This document shows positions 1-8,666 of a stretch of DNA of 64,000 bases, one piece after another (positions within the stretch are counted from its first letter, which is position 1; every line of letters starts with the position of its first letter). The DNA is taken from contig NZ_JAODTZ010000049.1 in NCBI RefSeq assembly GCF_025399795.1, forward strand, positions 1-64,000. Reading direction: 5' to 3'. Source of the DNA: Streptomyces rhizosphaerihabitans (GTDB lineage: Bacteria > Actinomycetota > Actinomycetes > Streptomycetales > Streptomycetaceae). The notes below the pieces were generated by a model. That model did no database searches. It had not been told where the DNA came from and worked only from the letters and a program-made list of their open reading frames with translations. Both the position numbers and the translations under genes were made by a program.

Positions 1-137
1 GAGGAGCGGGGCCTGGGGCGCAGCCCAAGCCGGTCCGGAGGGGTGTGGCGGCGGTCCGGAGCCTCGCCCGCGAGCCGCCGTCGCCTCGCCCGCAAGCCAT
101 CCCATCCGGCCGCGGGGCGCCCCCCCGCCTGCCGACG

Positions 138-1280
138 TCAGTCCGAGCGGGGGCCGTCCTCCGCGGCTTCCTCCGCCAGCACCCGCTGGGCCACCGCGAA
201 CGCCGAATTCGCGGCCGGGACACCGCAGTAGACCGCTGTCTGCAGCAGCACCGCGCCGATCTCCTCGGGCGTGAGCCCGTTGCGCCGTGCCGCGCGGACA
301 TGCATCGCCAGCTCGTCGTGGTGGCCGTGCGCCACCAGCGCGGTCAGCGTGATCATGCTGCGTTCGCGGCGCGTCAGCGTCGTATCGGTCCAGATCTCGC
401 CCCAGGCGTAGCGCGAGATGAAGTCCTGGAAGCGGGCCGTGAACGGGCTCTGGCGCGCCTGCGCGTGGTCCACGTGCTCGTCGCCGAGAACCTGACGGCG
501 TACCTCCATGCCGCGCCGGGCACCTCCTGCCGAGAAGTGCGCCCGCAGGGCCGTCAGCACGGCTTCCGGGCACTGTGCGGGCGCCAGGTGCGAGGCGCCC
601 GGGATCTCCACGAGCGCCGCGCCCTGCACCGCGTCCGCGATCTCCCGCAGATGCGCGGGCGGTGTCGCGGGGTCCTCGCGCCCGGCGATCAGCAGCGTCG
701 GTACGGTGATCGACGCCAGCCGGTCCCGGATGTCGAACGCGGCCAGGGCGTCGCAACAGGCGGCGTACGCCTCCGGGTCGGCGCCCCGGAGGTCCTCGAC
801 CAGCTCCGGCACGGTGAAACCGGCGGTGAACCAGCGGGTGTCGGCGGTCGCGGCGACGGGTGCGAGGCCTTCGCGGCGCACCAGCTCGGCCCGCTCCTCC
901 CACGGCTTCGACCCGTTGAAGTGGGCCGAGGAACAGATGACGGCGAGGGACGAGAGCCGCTCGGGGTGGTGGACCGCCAGATGCAGGCCCACCGCGCCGC
1001 CCAGCGACACACCGGCGTACGAGAAACGCTCGATGCCCAGGGAGTCGGCCAGCTCCAGAACGAGCGCGGCCAGGTCGGCGACCGTCGCCCCGGGGCCGAT
1101 CAGGTCGGCCGGTGAGCCTCCGTGCCCGGGAAGGTTCCAGCGCACCACCCGGTGGGTGACGGACAGTTCGGGCGCGATCTTGTCCCACAGGGCGTACGAC
1201 GTCCCGAGCGAGGGGCCGAGGAGCAGCGGGGGAGCGGTGGTCGATCCCTCGGTGCGGTGGGTGAGCAGTTTCACGGTCAA
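138..1280 (-). CDS. pcaL: 3-oxoadipate enol-lactonase / 4-carboxymuconolactone decarboxylase fusion
   Basis: Fusion enzyme for two late steps of protocatechuate degradation: decarboxylation of 4-carboxymuconolactone and hydrolysis of 3-oxoadipate enol-lactone to 3-oxoadipate. Residues 1 to about 250 are an alpha/beta-hydrolase with nucleophile elbow GVSLGG (Ser about 92) and a late His in GASHLAP. Residues from about 255 to 380 are a carboxymuconolactone decarboxylase domain (RRGMEVRRQVLG, then the AMHVRAARRNG region). PcaD-PcaC fusions of this kind are known in actinomycetes as PcaL. The TTG start shares the bases TTGA with the pcaB stop and has GGAG five bases upstream; GTG at 1274 is the alternative. 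It is the last gene of the pca operon visible here. No gene can be supported in bases 1-137. Confidence 0.93.
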   Translation of the reverse strand: MTVKLLTHRTEGSTTAPPLLLGPSLGTSYALWDKIAPELSVTHRVVRWNLPGHGGSPADLIGPGATVADLAALVLELADSLGIERFSYAGVSLGGAVGLHLAVHHPERLSSLAVICSSAHFNGSKPWEERAELVRREGLAPVAATADTRWFTAGFTVPELVEDLRGADPEAYAACCDALAAFDIRDRLASITVPTLLIAGREDPATPPAHLREIADAVQGAALVEIPGASHLAPAQCPEAVLTALRAHFSAGGARRGMEVRRQVLGDEHVDHAQARQSPFTARFQDFISRYAWGEIWTDTTLTRRERSMITLTALVAHGHHDELAMHVRAARRNGLTPEEIGAVLLQTAVYCGVPAANSAFAVAQRVLAEEAAEDGPRSD

Positions 1281-2626
1281 CGTCGCTCCAGAGCACGGTC
1301 GGTGAGGACTCCGGCGGAGCCCGTGTAGCGGGTCGGGTCGGTGAGTTCGGCGAGGTCGACGCCCGGGAGGTCCTTGAGGCCGGGTTCTTCGCCGAGCACG
1401 TCCGCGAGGGGCCGCCGCTCGGCGACGGCCCGCTCGGCGGCTCGGGTCAGCAGCTCCCTCGCACGCGCCCGGCCGAGCACCGGGGCGAGTTCGACGGCCA
1501 GCCGTTCGGAGACGATCAACCCGTGCGTGAGACCCAGGTGTTCGCGCATGGCCTCGGCGTTCACCCGTAGCCCCTCGGTCAGTTCGGCCGCGTCGCGGGC
1601 CGCCCCGCCCACCAGTCGGAGCAGATCGCGCAGGGGTTCCCACTCGGCGTGCCAGGCCCCGGCCGGCCGCTCGTCCTCGGCCGCCATCGCGCCGTACAGG
1701 GTGGCCGCGAGCAGGGGAGCACGCCGGGCGGCGGCGGCCACGAGCGTGGCCCGCACCGGGTTCGCCTTGTGCGGCATCGCGGACGAACCGCCGCCGGACC
1801 CCTCGGCCAGCTCGGCGATCTCGGTGCGCGAGAGGGTGAGTACGTCGACGGCGGTCTTGCCGAGCGCGCCGGCGGTGAACGCCAGTGCTCCGGCCAGGTC
1901 CGCGATCGGCGTGCGCAGAGTGTGCCAGGGCAATTCTGGTTCGGCCAGGTCCAGTTCGCGGGCGAACGCGGCGGTCAGGGCCTTGGTGTCCTCCGTACCG
2001 AAGGCGGTGAAGGCGGCCAAGGTGCCTGCCGCGCCGCCGAGTTGGGCGGGCAGGGAGAGCCGTACGGCGTGTACCCGGTCCCTGGCGTCGAGCACCAGCG
2101 ACCGCCACCCCGCCGCCTTCAGCCCGAAGGTCGTCGGCACCGCGTGCTGGGTGAGCGTGCGGCCCGGCAGCACTGTGCTCCGGTGCTCCTCCGCGAGCCG
2201 GGCCAGCGCACGCCCGGTCCGCTCCAGGTCGCTCAGGACCAGGTCCAGGGTGCGGGCCGCGACGAGCATGGTGGCCGAGTCCAGGATGTCCTGGCTCGTC
2301 GCGCCCCGGTGGACGTACGGGCCGAACTCCCCGGCGACGGCGGCTGTCAGGTCCGCGACCAGGGGAATCACCGGGTTGCCGCCGCCCCTGGCGCGCAGCG
2401 CGATCGAGGCGAGGTCGAAGTCCGCGCCGTCGGCCGCGTCCGACACCGCCGTCGCGGCCCCGGCCGGGGCCAGCCCCAGGGACGCCTGGGCCCGGGTGAG
2501 CGCGGCCTCCGCGTCGAGCAGGGCCCGCAGATACGCGGTGTCGCTCGTCGCGGCCGACGCCGGGGAACCCGCCCGGCCGGGGGCGAGCAGGCCGGTGTCG
2601 GACGCGTCGGGGCCGGCAGCTGTCAC
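1277..2626 (-). CDS. pcaB: 3-carboxy-cis,cis-muconate cycloisomerase
   Basis: Cycloisomerase of the fumarase/argininosuccinate lyase superfamily (449 aa). It converts 3-carboxy-cis,cis-muconate from PcaGH into 4-carboxymuconolactone for PcaL. The superfamily signature GGSSAMPHKANP is clear in the middle of the protein, and the N-terminal part carries HRGATSQDI, typical of the active-site His/Thr-Ser region. The GTG start overlaps the pcaG stop as GTGA, so translation is probably coupled; the preceding frame upstream is only shadow. Cytosolic, in the order pcaG-pcaB-pcaL. Confidence 0.95.
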   Translation of the reverse strand: MTAAGPDASDTGLLAPGRAGSPASAATSDTAYLRALLDAEAALTRAQASLGLAPAGAATAVSDAADGADFDLASIALRARGGGNPVIPLVADLTAAVAGEFGPYVHRGATSQDILDSATMLVAARTLDLVLSDLERTGRALARLAEEHRSTVLPGRTLTQHAVPTTFGLKAAGWRSLVLDARDRVHAVRLSLPAQLGGAAGTLAAFTAFGTEDTKALTAAFARELDLAEPELPWHTLRTPIADLAGALAFTAGALGKTAVDVLTLSRTEIAELAEGSGGGSSAMPHKANPVRATLVAAAARRAPLLAATLYGAMAAEDERPAGAWHAEWEPLRDLLRLVGGAARDAAELTEGLRVNAEAMREHLGLTHGLIVSERLAVELAPVLGRARARELLTRAAERAVAERRPLADVLGEEPGLKDLPGVDLAELTDPTRYTGSAGVLTDRALERR

Positions 2627-3186
2627 TGGAACTCCAGGAAGACCGTTTCGCCTTCGCCCTGAAGGCGGATGTCGAAACGGTACGTCCGCCGTGCGCCCTC
2701 GGCCGCGATCAGCGTGGCGCGCCGCTCGGCCGGCAGCCCGTCGAGCAGCGGGTCCGTGCCGTCGGCCAGATAGGCGCGGGTGAACAGGTGGTGCGTCAGA
2801 CCGCGCGCGAACACGCACACGCCGATGTACGGCGGCCCGGCGTTCCCCGGCGGCAGTGTGCGCAGCGCGTAGTGGCCGTCGGCGTCGGTGGCGACGCGGC
2901 CGAAGCCCGTGAAGTCGACGCCGTTGCGGCCGAGGAAGCCGCCCGTGGAGGGGTCGCGGCGCAGCGAGCCGGGGGCGCCCGCGAGGGAGCCGTCGGGCGC
3001 GGCCTGCCAGAAGTCCAGCAGGGTGTCGGGGACCGGCACGCCCGCGCCGTCGAAGACGTAGCCGTGCAGGGTGATCGTGTCGGGGTGGCCCTGGGGTGCG
3101 ATGTCGCCGCCGCCAGGGAAGGGCAGCGCGTGGCCGTAGAAGGGGCCGATGGTGTGGGAGGGGGTGGGGAGCAACCGCTCGGTCAT
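2623..3186 (-). CDS. pcaG: protocatechuate 3,4-dioxygenase alpha subunit
   Basis: Alpha subunit (187 aa) of the intradiol ring-cleaving dioxygenase that opens protocatechuate to 3-carboxy-cis,cis-muconate. The N-terminal TPSHTIGPFYGHALPF and the beta-sandwich region with DFWQAAPDG and TGFGRVATD are typical. The non-haem iron ligands are expected in PcaH, not here. ATG at 3186 is preferred over the upstream in-frame start at 3243 because it matches the family N-terminus and lies two bases after the pcaH stop. Confidence 0.95.
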   Translation of the reverse strand: MTERLLPTPSHTIGPFYGHALPFPGGGDIAPQGHPDTITLHGYVFDGAGVPVPDTLLDFWQAAPDGSLAGAPGSLRRDPSTGGFLGRNGVDFTGFGRVATDADGHYALRTLPPGNAGPPYIGVCVFARGLTHHLFTRAYLADGTDPLLDGLPAERRATLIAAEGARRTYRFDIRLQGEGETVFLEFQ

Positions 3187-3188
3187 GC

Positions 3189-3959
3189 TCAACGGCCTTC
3201 CTCGATCCAGGTGGCGGAGGGACCGTCGAGGACGATGTCCCACTCGTAGCCCATGGAGAACTCGGGCCGCGAGAGATCATGGTTGTAGGCGGCGATCAGC
3301 CGGTCGCGGGCCGCCGTGTCCGTGACGGACCGCAGGATCGGGTCGTACGGGAACAGCGGGTCGCCAGGGAAGTACATCTGGGTCACCAGCCGCTGGGTGA
3401 ACGCCGTGCCGAACACCGAGAAGTGGATGTGCGCGGGCCGCCACGCGTTGGTGTGATTGCCCCACGGGTACGGTCCCGGCTTGATCGTGGTGAAGGCGTA
3501 CCGGCCCTGACCGTCCGTCAGGGTACGTCCCACGCCGGTGAAGTTGGGGTCGAGCGGTGCCGGGTGCTGCTCGCGCAGATGGGCGTACCGTCCCGCGGCG
3601 TTGGCCTGCCAGATCTCGACGAGCTGGCCGCGCACCGGACGGCCGTCGCGGTCGAGCAGCCGGCCCGAGACGGTCATCCGCTCGCCGATCGGCTCGCCCC
3701 GGTGCTGCAGGGTGAGGTCGTTGTCGATCTCGGTGATGTCGGTGACCCCGAAGACCGGGCCCGACAGTTCGACCGTCTCCGGGTCGCCGCCGCTCACCGC
3801 GACCAGCGGCTGCTTCGGGTGGCGGAGCCGGGAACTGCGGTACGGGGGGTAGTCGCGCGCGGGGTGGTTGCGTACGGGCGCGCCGCCGGCCACCGCCTTG
3901 TCGTACGCGTCCTGGAGATCCGTGATCTCGACGTCGATGTCCGACTGGGTCAGAGCCAT
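3189..3959 (-). CDS. pcaH: protocatechuate 3,4-dioxygenase beta subunit
   Basis: Catalytic beta subunit (256 aa) of protocatechuate 3,4-dioxygenase. The intradiol signature around GRLLDRDGRPVRGQLVEIWQ is followed by the Tyr/His cluster in PYPWGNHTNAWRPAHIHFS, which in this family supplies the Fe(III) ligands. It pairs with pcaG immediately downstream. The ATG at 3959 fits the family N-terminus; in-frame codons further upstream read through pcaF sequence. Ten bases separate it from the pcaF stop. Confidence 0.95.
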   Translation of the reverse strand: MALTQSDIDVEITDLQDAYDKAVAGGAPVRNHPARDYPPYRSSRLRHPKQPLVAVSGGDPETVELSGPVFGVTDITEIDNDLTLQHRGEPIGERMTVSGRLLDRDGRPVRGQLVEIWQANAAGRYAHLREQHPAPLDPNFTGVGRTLTDGQGRYAFTTIKPGPYPWGNHTNAWRPAHIHFSVFGTAFTQRLVTQMYFPGDPLFPYDPILRSVTDTAARDRLIAAYNHDLSRPEFSMGYEWDIVLDGPSATWIEEGR

Positions 3960-3969
3960 GGCCGACTTC

Positions 3970-5172
3970 CTAGCGTTCGAGGACGAGGGCGAGGCCCTGG
4001 CCCACGCCGATACAGAGGGTGGCGACACCAACTCCACTGCCCTTGCGGGCGAGTTGGTGGGCGACGGTGCCGGCGAGCCGGGCACCGGAGGCGCCGAGGG
4101 GGTGGCCGAGGGCGATGGCGCCGCCCTGCGGGTTGAGGATCCCGGTGTCGAACTCGGGCCATTCGGCCACGCAGCCGAGGACCTGGGCGGCGAAGGCCTC
4201 GTTCAGTTCCAGAGTCGACAGATCGTCAAATCTCTTGCCCGACTTGGCGAGTGCGCGGTTCACGGCCTCGACGGGGGCGAGCCCGAAGTACCGCGGGTCG
4301 ACCGCGGACACGCCGGTCGCGGAGACGCGGGCGAGGGGTTCGCGGCCGGTGGCTGCGAGTCCCTCCGCGTCGACCAGCAGCAGGGCCGCGGCGCCGTCGT
4401 TCAGGGGTGAGGCGTTGCCCGCGGTCACAGTCCCCCGCTCGGTGCGGAAGGACGGCTTCAGCCGGGCCATGGCGTCGAGGGACGCGTCGGCGCGTACGCA
4501 CTCGTCCGCGTCGAACACGAGCGGTTCGCCCTTGCGCCGGGGGAGCGACAGCGGAGCGATCTCGGCGTCGAACAGGCCTTCCGCTTGGGCTCGGGCAGCC
4601 TTCCGGTGGCTGGCGAGGGCGAACTCGTCCTGCCGCTCACGGGTGATCTTGTGCTTGTCTGCGATGAGTTCGGCGGACTCGCCCAGCGGAATGGTCCACT
4701 GCGGGTCCATCCGCGGATTGACCATGCGCCAGCCGAGGGTCGTGGAGTACAGCTCGGCGTGGCCGGCGGGGAACGGCCGGTCGCTCTTGGGCAGGACGTA
4801 CGGTGCGCGCGTCATGGACTCGACGCCGCCGGCCAGGGCGATCGAGGCGTCGCCGAGCGCGATGGCTCGGGCCGCCTGGATGACGGCTTCGAGCCCGGAG
4901 GCGCACAGCCGGTTGACGGTCACGCCGGGCACGGAGGTGGGCAGCCCGGCGAGGAGGGCGGCCATCCGGCCCACGTTCCGGTTCTCCTCGCCCGCGCCGT
5001 TGGCGTTGCCGAAGTAGACGTCCTCGATCCGCGCCGGGTCCAGGTCCGGGGTCCGGCCGAGGAGTTCGCGGATGGCGTGGGCCGCCAGGTCGTCCGGGCG
5101 GACGGGGGCCAGTGACCCGTTGTACTTGCCGATCGGTGTCCGGACGGCATCGACGACGTAGACGTCCTTCAC
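3970..5172 (-). CDS. pcaF: 3-oxoadipyl-CoA thiolase
   Basis: Thiolase (400 aa) that cleaves 3-oxoadipyl-CoA to succinyl-CoA and acetyl-CoA, the last step of the pathway. The nucleophilic Cys is in NRLCASGLEA (about residue 91), followed by GGVESMTRAP, the His motif GGAIALGHPLGASGAR and the terminal Cys motif ATLCIGVGQG. All catalytic residues are present. The GTG start overlaps the pcaJ stop as GTGA. Its place directly after the CoA-transferase genes supports pcaF over a general acetyl-CoA acetyltransferase. Confidence 0.94.
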   Translation of the reverse strand: MKDVYVVDAVRTPIGKYNGSLAPVRPDDLAAHAIRELLGRTPDLDPARIEDVYFGNANGAGEENRNVGRMAALLAGLPTSVPGVTVNRLCASGLEAVIQAARAIALGDASIALAGGVESMTRAPYVLPKSDRPFPAGHAELYSTTLGWRMVNPRMDPQWTIPLGESAELIADKHKITRERQDEFALASHRKAARAQAEGLFDAEIAPLSLPRRKGEPLVFDADECVRADASLDAMARLKPSFRTERGTVTAGNASPLNDGAAALLLVDAEGLAATGREPLARVSATGVSAVDPRYFGLAPVEAVNRALAKSGKRFDDLSTLELNEAFAAQVLGCVAEWPEFDTGILNPQGGAIALGHPLGASGARLAGTVAHQLARKGSGVGVATLCIGVGQGLALVLER

Positions 5173-5816
5173 GACGGGATCCCCTCCGCGACACGGACCT
5201 CTGCGGCGGTCTTCGCCGCGATCTCCTCCGCTGTGACGCCCGGCGCGGTCTCCACCAGCAGCAGGCCGTCGGCGGTGATGTCGAGGACCCCCAGGTCGGT
5301 GATGATCCGGTTCACGCACGCCTTGCCGGTGAGCGGCAGTTCGCACTCCCCGAGGATCTTGGGCGAGCCGTCCTTGGCGGTGTGGGTCATCACGACGATG
5401 ACCGTACGGGCCCCGTGGACGAGGTCCATCGCGCCGCCGATGCCGGTGATCATCTTGCCCGGGACGGCCCAGTTGGCGAGGTCGCCGCCGGCCGAGACCT
5501 GCATCGCGCCGAGCACGGCGACGTCGATGTGCCCGCCGCGGATCATCCCGAAGGACAGCGCGGAGTCGAAGTACGAGGCGCCCGGCAGAACCGTGACGGT
5601 CTCCTTGCCCGCGTTGATGAGGTCGGGGTCGACCTGGTCCTCGGCCGGGTAGGGGCCGGTGCCCAGGATGCCGTTCTCCGACTCCAGGATCACCTCGACG
5701 CCCGCGGGGAGGTGATTGGGGATCAGCGTCGGCAGGCCGATGCCGAGGTTCACGTACTGGCCGTCCTCCAGTTCACGCGCGGCGCGGGCCGCCATCTCTT
5801 CCCTGCTCCAGGCCAT
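5169..5816 (-). CDS. pcaJ: 3-oxoadipate CoA-transferase subunit B
   Basis: Beta subunit (215 aa) of the succinyl-CoA:3-oxoadipate CoA-transferase. SENGILGTGPYP contains the family's catalytic Glu, and GIGLPTLIPNHLP near the N-terminus and the GGHIDVAVLGAMQV segment are typical. The ATG overlaps the pcaI stop by one base (TAATG). Sequence alone cannot separate the oxoadipate enzyme from acetoacetate CoA-transferase (ScoB), but the pca operon fixes the role. Confidence 0.93.
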   Translation of the reverse strand: MAWSREEMAARAARELEDGQYVNLGIGLPTLIPNHLPAGVEVILESENGILGTGPYPAEDQVDPDLINAGKETVTVLPGASYFDSALSFGMIRGGHIDVAVLGAMQVSAGGDLANWAVPGKMITGIGGAMDLVHGARTVIVVMTHTAKDGSPKILGECELPLTGKACVNRIITDLGVLDITADGLLLVETAPGVTAEEIAAKTAAEVRVAEGIPS

Positions 5817-6598
5817 TACCCGTTCACCGTTCCGTCCGCCGCGGACGCCGAGACCGTCCGCTTCTCGATCATCTTGACGTTCGCCTGCTCGCGGGTCAGA
5901 GCCACGACGCGCTGTACGAAGATGCCCGGCAGATGCACCGCGTCCGGATCGATCCCGCCCGGCTCCACGAGTTCTTCCACCTCGGCGATCGTCACCCGGC
6001 CGGCCATCGCGGCGAGCGGGTTGAAGTTCCGGGAGGACTTGTTGAAGACGAGGTTGCCGTGCCGGTCGCCCTTCGCGGCCCGTACCAGCGCGAAGTCGGT
6101 GCGGATGCCGCGCTCCAGCACGTACGCGGTGCCGTCGAACTCGCGCACCTCCTTCGGCGGAGAGGCCAGCGTGACACCGCCCCGGCCGTCGTAGTGCCAC
6201 GGCAGTCCGCCGTCGGCGACCTGCGTACCGACCCCGGCGGGCGTGTAGAAGGCGGGGATCCCGGCGCCGCCCGCGCGCAGCCGCTCGGCCAGTGTGCCCT
6301 GCGGGATCATCTCGACCTCCAGCTCGCCGGCCAGGTACTGCCGGGCGAACTCCTTGTTCCCGCCGATGTACGAGCCGGTGACCCGGGCGATGCGTCCGGC
6401 GGCGAGCAGGACCGCCAGCCCGGAGTCCATGGCCCCGCAGTTGTTGGAGACCACCCCGAGCCCCTGGACGCCACGCTCGTGGAGCGCCTCGATCAGCACG
6501 TTCGGTACACCGCTGAGGCCGAATCCGCCGACCGCCAGCGTCGCACCGTCCGGTACATCGGCCACCGCCTCCAGTGCCGTGGCGACCACCTTGTCCAT
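5816..6598 (-). CDS. pcaI: 3-oxoadipate CoA-transferase subunit A
   Basis: Alpha subunit (260 aa) of the 3-oxoadipate CoA-transferase, first gene of the pca operon. The glycine-rich N-terminal motif VGGFGLSGVPN, and GSYIGGNKEF further on, are characteristic of CoA-transferase subunit A. It activates 3-oxoadipate with succinyl-CoA for PcaF. The promoter should lie in the 312-bp gap shared with divergent pcaV, where a perfect palindrome begins 37 bases upstream of the ATG. Confidence 0.93.
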   Translation of the reverse strand: MDKVVATALEAVADVPDGATLAVGGFGLSGVPNVLIEALHERGVQGLGVVSNNCGAMDSGLAVLLAAGRIARVTGSYIGGNKEFARQYLAGELEVEMIPQGTLAERLRAGGAGIPAFYTPAGVGTQVADGGLPWHYDGRGGVTLASPPKEVREFDGTAYVLERGIRTDFALVRAAKGDRHGNLVFNKSSRNFNPLAAMAGRVTIAEVEELVEPGGIDPDAVHLPGIFVQRVVALTREQANVKMIEKRTVSASAADGTVNG

Positions 6599-6634
6599 GC
6601 GTGAAGCCTCATCTCTCCCGAGTGTCCAGCGCCC

Positions 6635-6660
6635 GAATTAATCAGGGCACTGATTAATTC
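6635..6660. promoter_or_regulatory. perfect palindrome, probable PcaV operator
   Basis: The arms GAATTAATCAG and CTGATTAATTC are exact reverse complements separated by GGCA. It is AT-rich in a GC-rich genome and close to the pcaI start, as expected for a MarR-family operator. PcaV of S. coelicolor is known to repress the pca genes and to release DNA on binding protocatechuate; assigning this palindrome to PcaV is inference. Confidence 0.75.
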
Positions 6661-6783
6661 TTCGAGGTGTCCAACACGCTGCCACCCGGACTTCGGTCCG
6701 TCAAGACCCCAGATGAGGGACTGATTCGAGGAGTCGTAGACGTTGGCGGAGGTCGGGACGGTCGGCTGGGAGGGCGGGTATCG

Positions 6784-6837
6784 TTCAGTGCACCAACGAA
6801 TTCAGTGCAGCAACTTCAGTGCAGCAACTTCAGCGCA
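6784..6837 (+). repeat. four TTCAGTGCA direct repeats before pcaV
   Basis: TTCAGTGCA occurs at 6784, 6801 and 6815, and a one-mismatch copy (TTCAGCGCA) at 6829. Spacings are 17, 14 and 14 bases, and two copies continue identically as GCAAC. The array ends about 70 bases before the pcaV start. It could be a second operator or a slippage repeat. Confidence 0.6.
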
Positions 6838-6910
6838 TCGATTTCGGCATCAACGCATACGACCCTGGTGCGGCGCGGTCACCAGCGCGTACCGGACCCG
6901 AGGAGTGCAC

Positions 6911-7399
6911 ATGGCCGCGGTGGACCTCTCCACCCACCCCGGGCACCTGGCCCGGCGACTGCAGCAGGCGCATTACCTGCTGTGGAACACGATGGTCTCC
7001 GAGGAGATCACCTCGCCCCAGTTCGCGGTCTTGAACGCGCTCGTCGCCGAGCCGGGCCTCGACCAGCGCACGGTGGGGGAGCGGGTCGGGCTCGACCGGT
7101 CCACGATCGCCGAGGTCATCAGTCGGCTCGGGCGCCGCGCACTGCTGGACAAGGTGCGCGATCCGCAGGACGGGCGGCGCTTCCTGCTCCGCCTCACGGA
7201 CGACGGGCTGCGCGTCCACCGCAAGCTGACCGTCCGCACCGCGCGTATGAACCAGGTCTTCCTGGCCCCCCTCTCCGCCGAGGAGCAGACCGTCTTCTTC
7301 GACCTCATCCAGCGCGTCTCGGACGCCGCCGAGGGGCTCCGCAACCCTGCGGAGCCCCTCGGCGCGCAGCACCAGGGGCTGCCCGGCGGGGCGAGGTGA
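6911..7399 (+). CDS. pcaV: MarR-family regulator of the pca operon
   Basis: Winged-helix MarR regulator (162 aa). The recognition-helix region is QRTVGERVGLDRSTIAEVISRLGRRALL, followed by the wing DPQDGRRFLLRLTDDG; flanking helices would form the dimer interface. ATG at 6911 follows GAGGAG with good spacing; start codons further upstream would run through the operator region. Its divergent position to pcaI matches S. coelicolor pcaV, a protocatechuate-responsive repressor. Confidence 0.88.
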   Translation: MAAVDLSTHPGHLARRLQQAHYLLWNTMVSEEITSPQFAVLNALVAEPGLDQRTVGERVGLDRSTIAEVISRLGRRALLDKVRDPQDGRRFLLRLTDDGLRVHRKLTVRTARMNQVFLAPLSAEEQTVFFDLIQRVSDAAEGLRNPAEPLGAQHQGLPGGAR

Positions 7400-7531
7400 G
7401 GCGGGGCGGCGAGGCGGGCACGGCCCCGGACATGGGGTGGCCTGGGGCGTGGCGCGGACGCGGGGCCGGTGCCCGCCTGCTGTCGCAGGCCTTGGCCAGG
7501 ACCCCCGGTGGTGGGGGGCCCGCCTGCCGTG

Positions 7532-8497
7532 TCACGCCTTGGCGAAGACCACCCACACCTGGCCCTGCGCGAAGTTCATCGGCGTTCCGTCCGGGGCCGT
7601 GAACCGTGTGCCCCCGGCCGCGTCGGGCCGCGTCCAGTTCGCGTCGAAGGCGCGGCCGTCGCGCAGCACCTGCGCCGTGCCCGAGCCCACCGACTCCGTG
7701 TACGGCGAGTTGTTGCCGAGGACGTCGTGGTACTTGGATTTGCGTATCTTCACGTGCTGGATGACGACCGTCGCCGGAGCCACCGAGGTGCCGTCGGTCG
7801 TCACCGTCGGTGTTCCGTCCATGGCCACCAGCCAGCGCTCGCGCTCGGCGGACCAGGTGAAGGTGAAACGGGCGGACGGGAAGCGGACCGTGCGGGAGGT
7901 CTCGGGGGTGCCGCCCGCGGGCGCCGCCCCGAAACGGAATCCGGTGGTCAGCGCGGCCTCGCCCGGTGCGGAGCCCACCAGTCGCTGCGGATGCAGATAC
8001 AGATTGTGCGGCGCGGCCTTGCCCGCGCCCCGGTACCAGGCGCCGGACACCTTCCCCGGCAGCTCGGGATTCAATGGCGCGTTGTCGATCAGCGGCAGCA
8101 GTCTGCGCTGGGCCCCGGAGAAGGCGAGCGTCGGCTCGTGGAACTGTCTCAGCAGCTCCAGATCCGACTCGCGGGCACTGCGCACGGGTCCGACGGCCTT
8201 GGGCAGTGTGCTCGCGAAGACCGCCATCAGCCGGCTCAGACCGCCCTCGACCTGCTCCGCGTACACCACGTCCGCCGCGTCGAGCCCCGTCTGGGGGCGT
8301 GCCCCGGGCACATTGTCGATCTTCACCGCGAGCACCGAGCCGACGTTCGGCCGACCGCTCTCGCTCGGGCTCTGGCTCCGGCCGTCGTCGGTCGGTCCGC
8401 CCCCCGAGGTGCAGCCCGTCATCAGGGAGCCCGTCACCGTGACGGCCAGCAGCGCCGCCGTCCATGCGCCACGCCTCAGCCGCACCATTTCTCGCAT
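7532..8497 (-). CDS. DUF3048 (YerB-like) lipoprotein
   Basis: Predicted lipoprotein of 321 aa. An N-terminal basic stretch and hydrophobic segment end in the lipobox LMTGC, with the Cys at about residue 28, followed by a Ser/Gly/Pro-rich linker. The mature part matches the DUF3048 pattern: VKIDNVPGARPQTGLDAADVVYAEQVEGG with VGPVRSARESD near the start, and the C-terminal beta-rich segment ending GQVWVVFAKA. The biochemical role of the family is not established; the location should be the outer face of the membrane. ATG at 8497 is chosen; GTG at 8503 is also possible. Confidence 0.85.
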   Translation of the reverse strand: MREMVRLRRGAWTAALLAVTVTGSLMTGCTSGGGPTDDGRSQSPSESGRPNVGSVLAVKIDNVPGARPQTGLDAADVVYAEQVEGGLSRLMAVFASTLPKAVGPVRSARESDLELLRQFHEPTLAFSGAQRRLLPLIDNAPLNPELPGKVSGAWYRGAGKAAPHNLYLHPQRLVGSAPGEAALTTGFRFGAAPAGGTPETSRTVRFPSARFTFTWSAERERWLVAMDGTPTVTTDGTSVAPATVVIQHVKIRKSKYHDVLGNNSPYTESVGSGTAQVLRDGRAFDANWTRPDAAGGTRFTAPDGTPMNFAQGQVWVVFAKA

Positions 8498-8666
8498 GCC
8501 CACCGTGCCACCTGTCCCGTGCCATCGATTGTGCGCTCATCAGTTCATCGGTGGCCATACCCGATCGTTTCTGATTGCGCGCGTCGACTGAACTGATCGG
8601 CTCACCGGGATGATCCGGGCAGGTCGAAGCGGAACTCCGGAGGGGGGCCGTTCCGCGTCCGGCGCG

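Larger units (their letters stand above)
6599..6910. promoter_or_regulatory. pcaI-pcaV divergent control region
   Basis: The 312-bp gap between divergent pcaI and pcaV holds no credible gene. It contains a perfect palindrome next to pcaI (6635-6660), four short direct repeats nearer pcaV (6784-6837) and a Shine-Dalgarno-like GAGGAG just before the pcaV ATG. The layout fits autoregulation plus operon control by one MarR repressor. Confidence 0.7.

Noticed and set aside
4019..5346. Alternative long frames over pcaF on both strands
   Set aside because: Shadows of the thiolase gene; the thiolase frame has all catalytic motifs.
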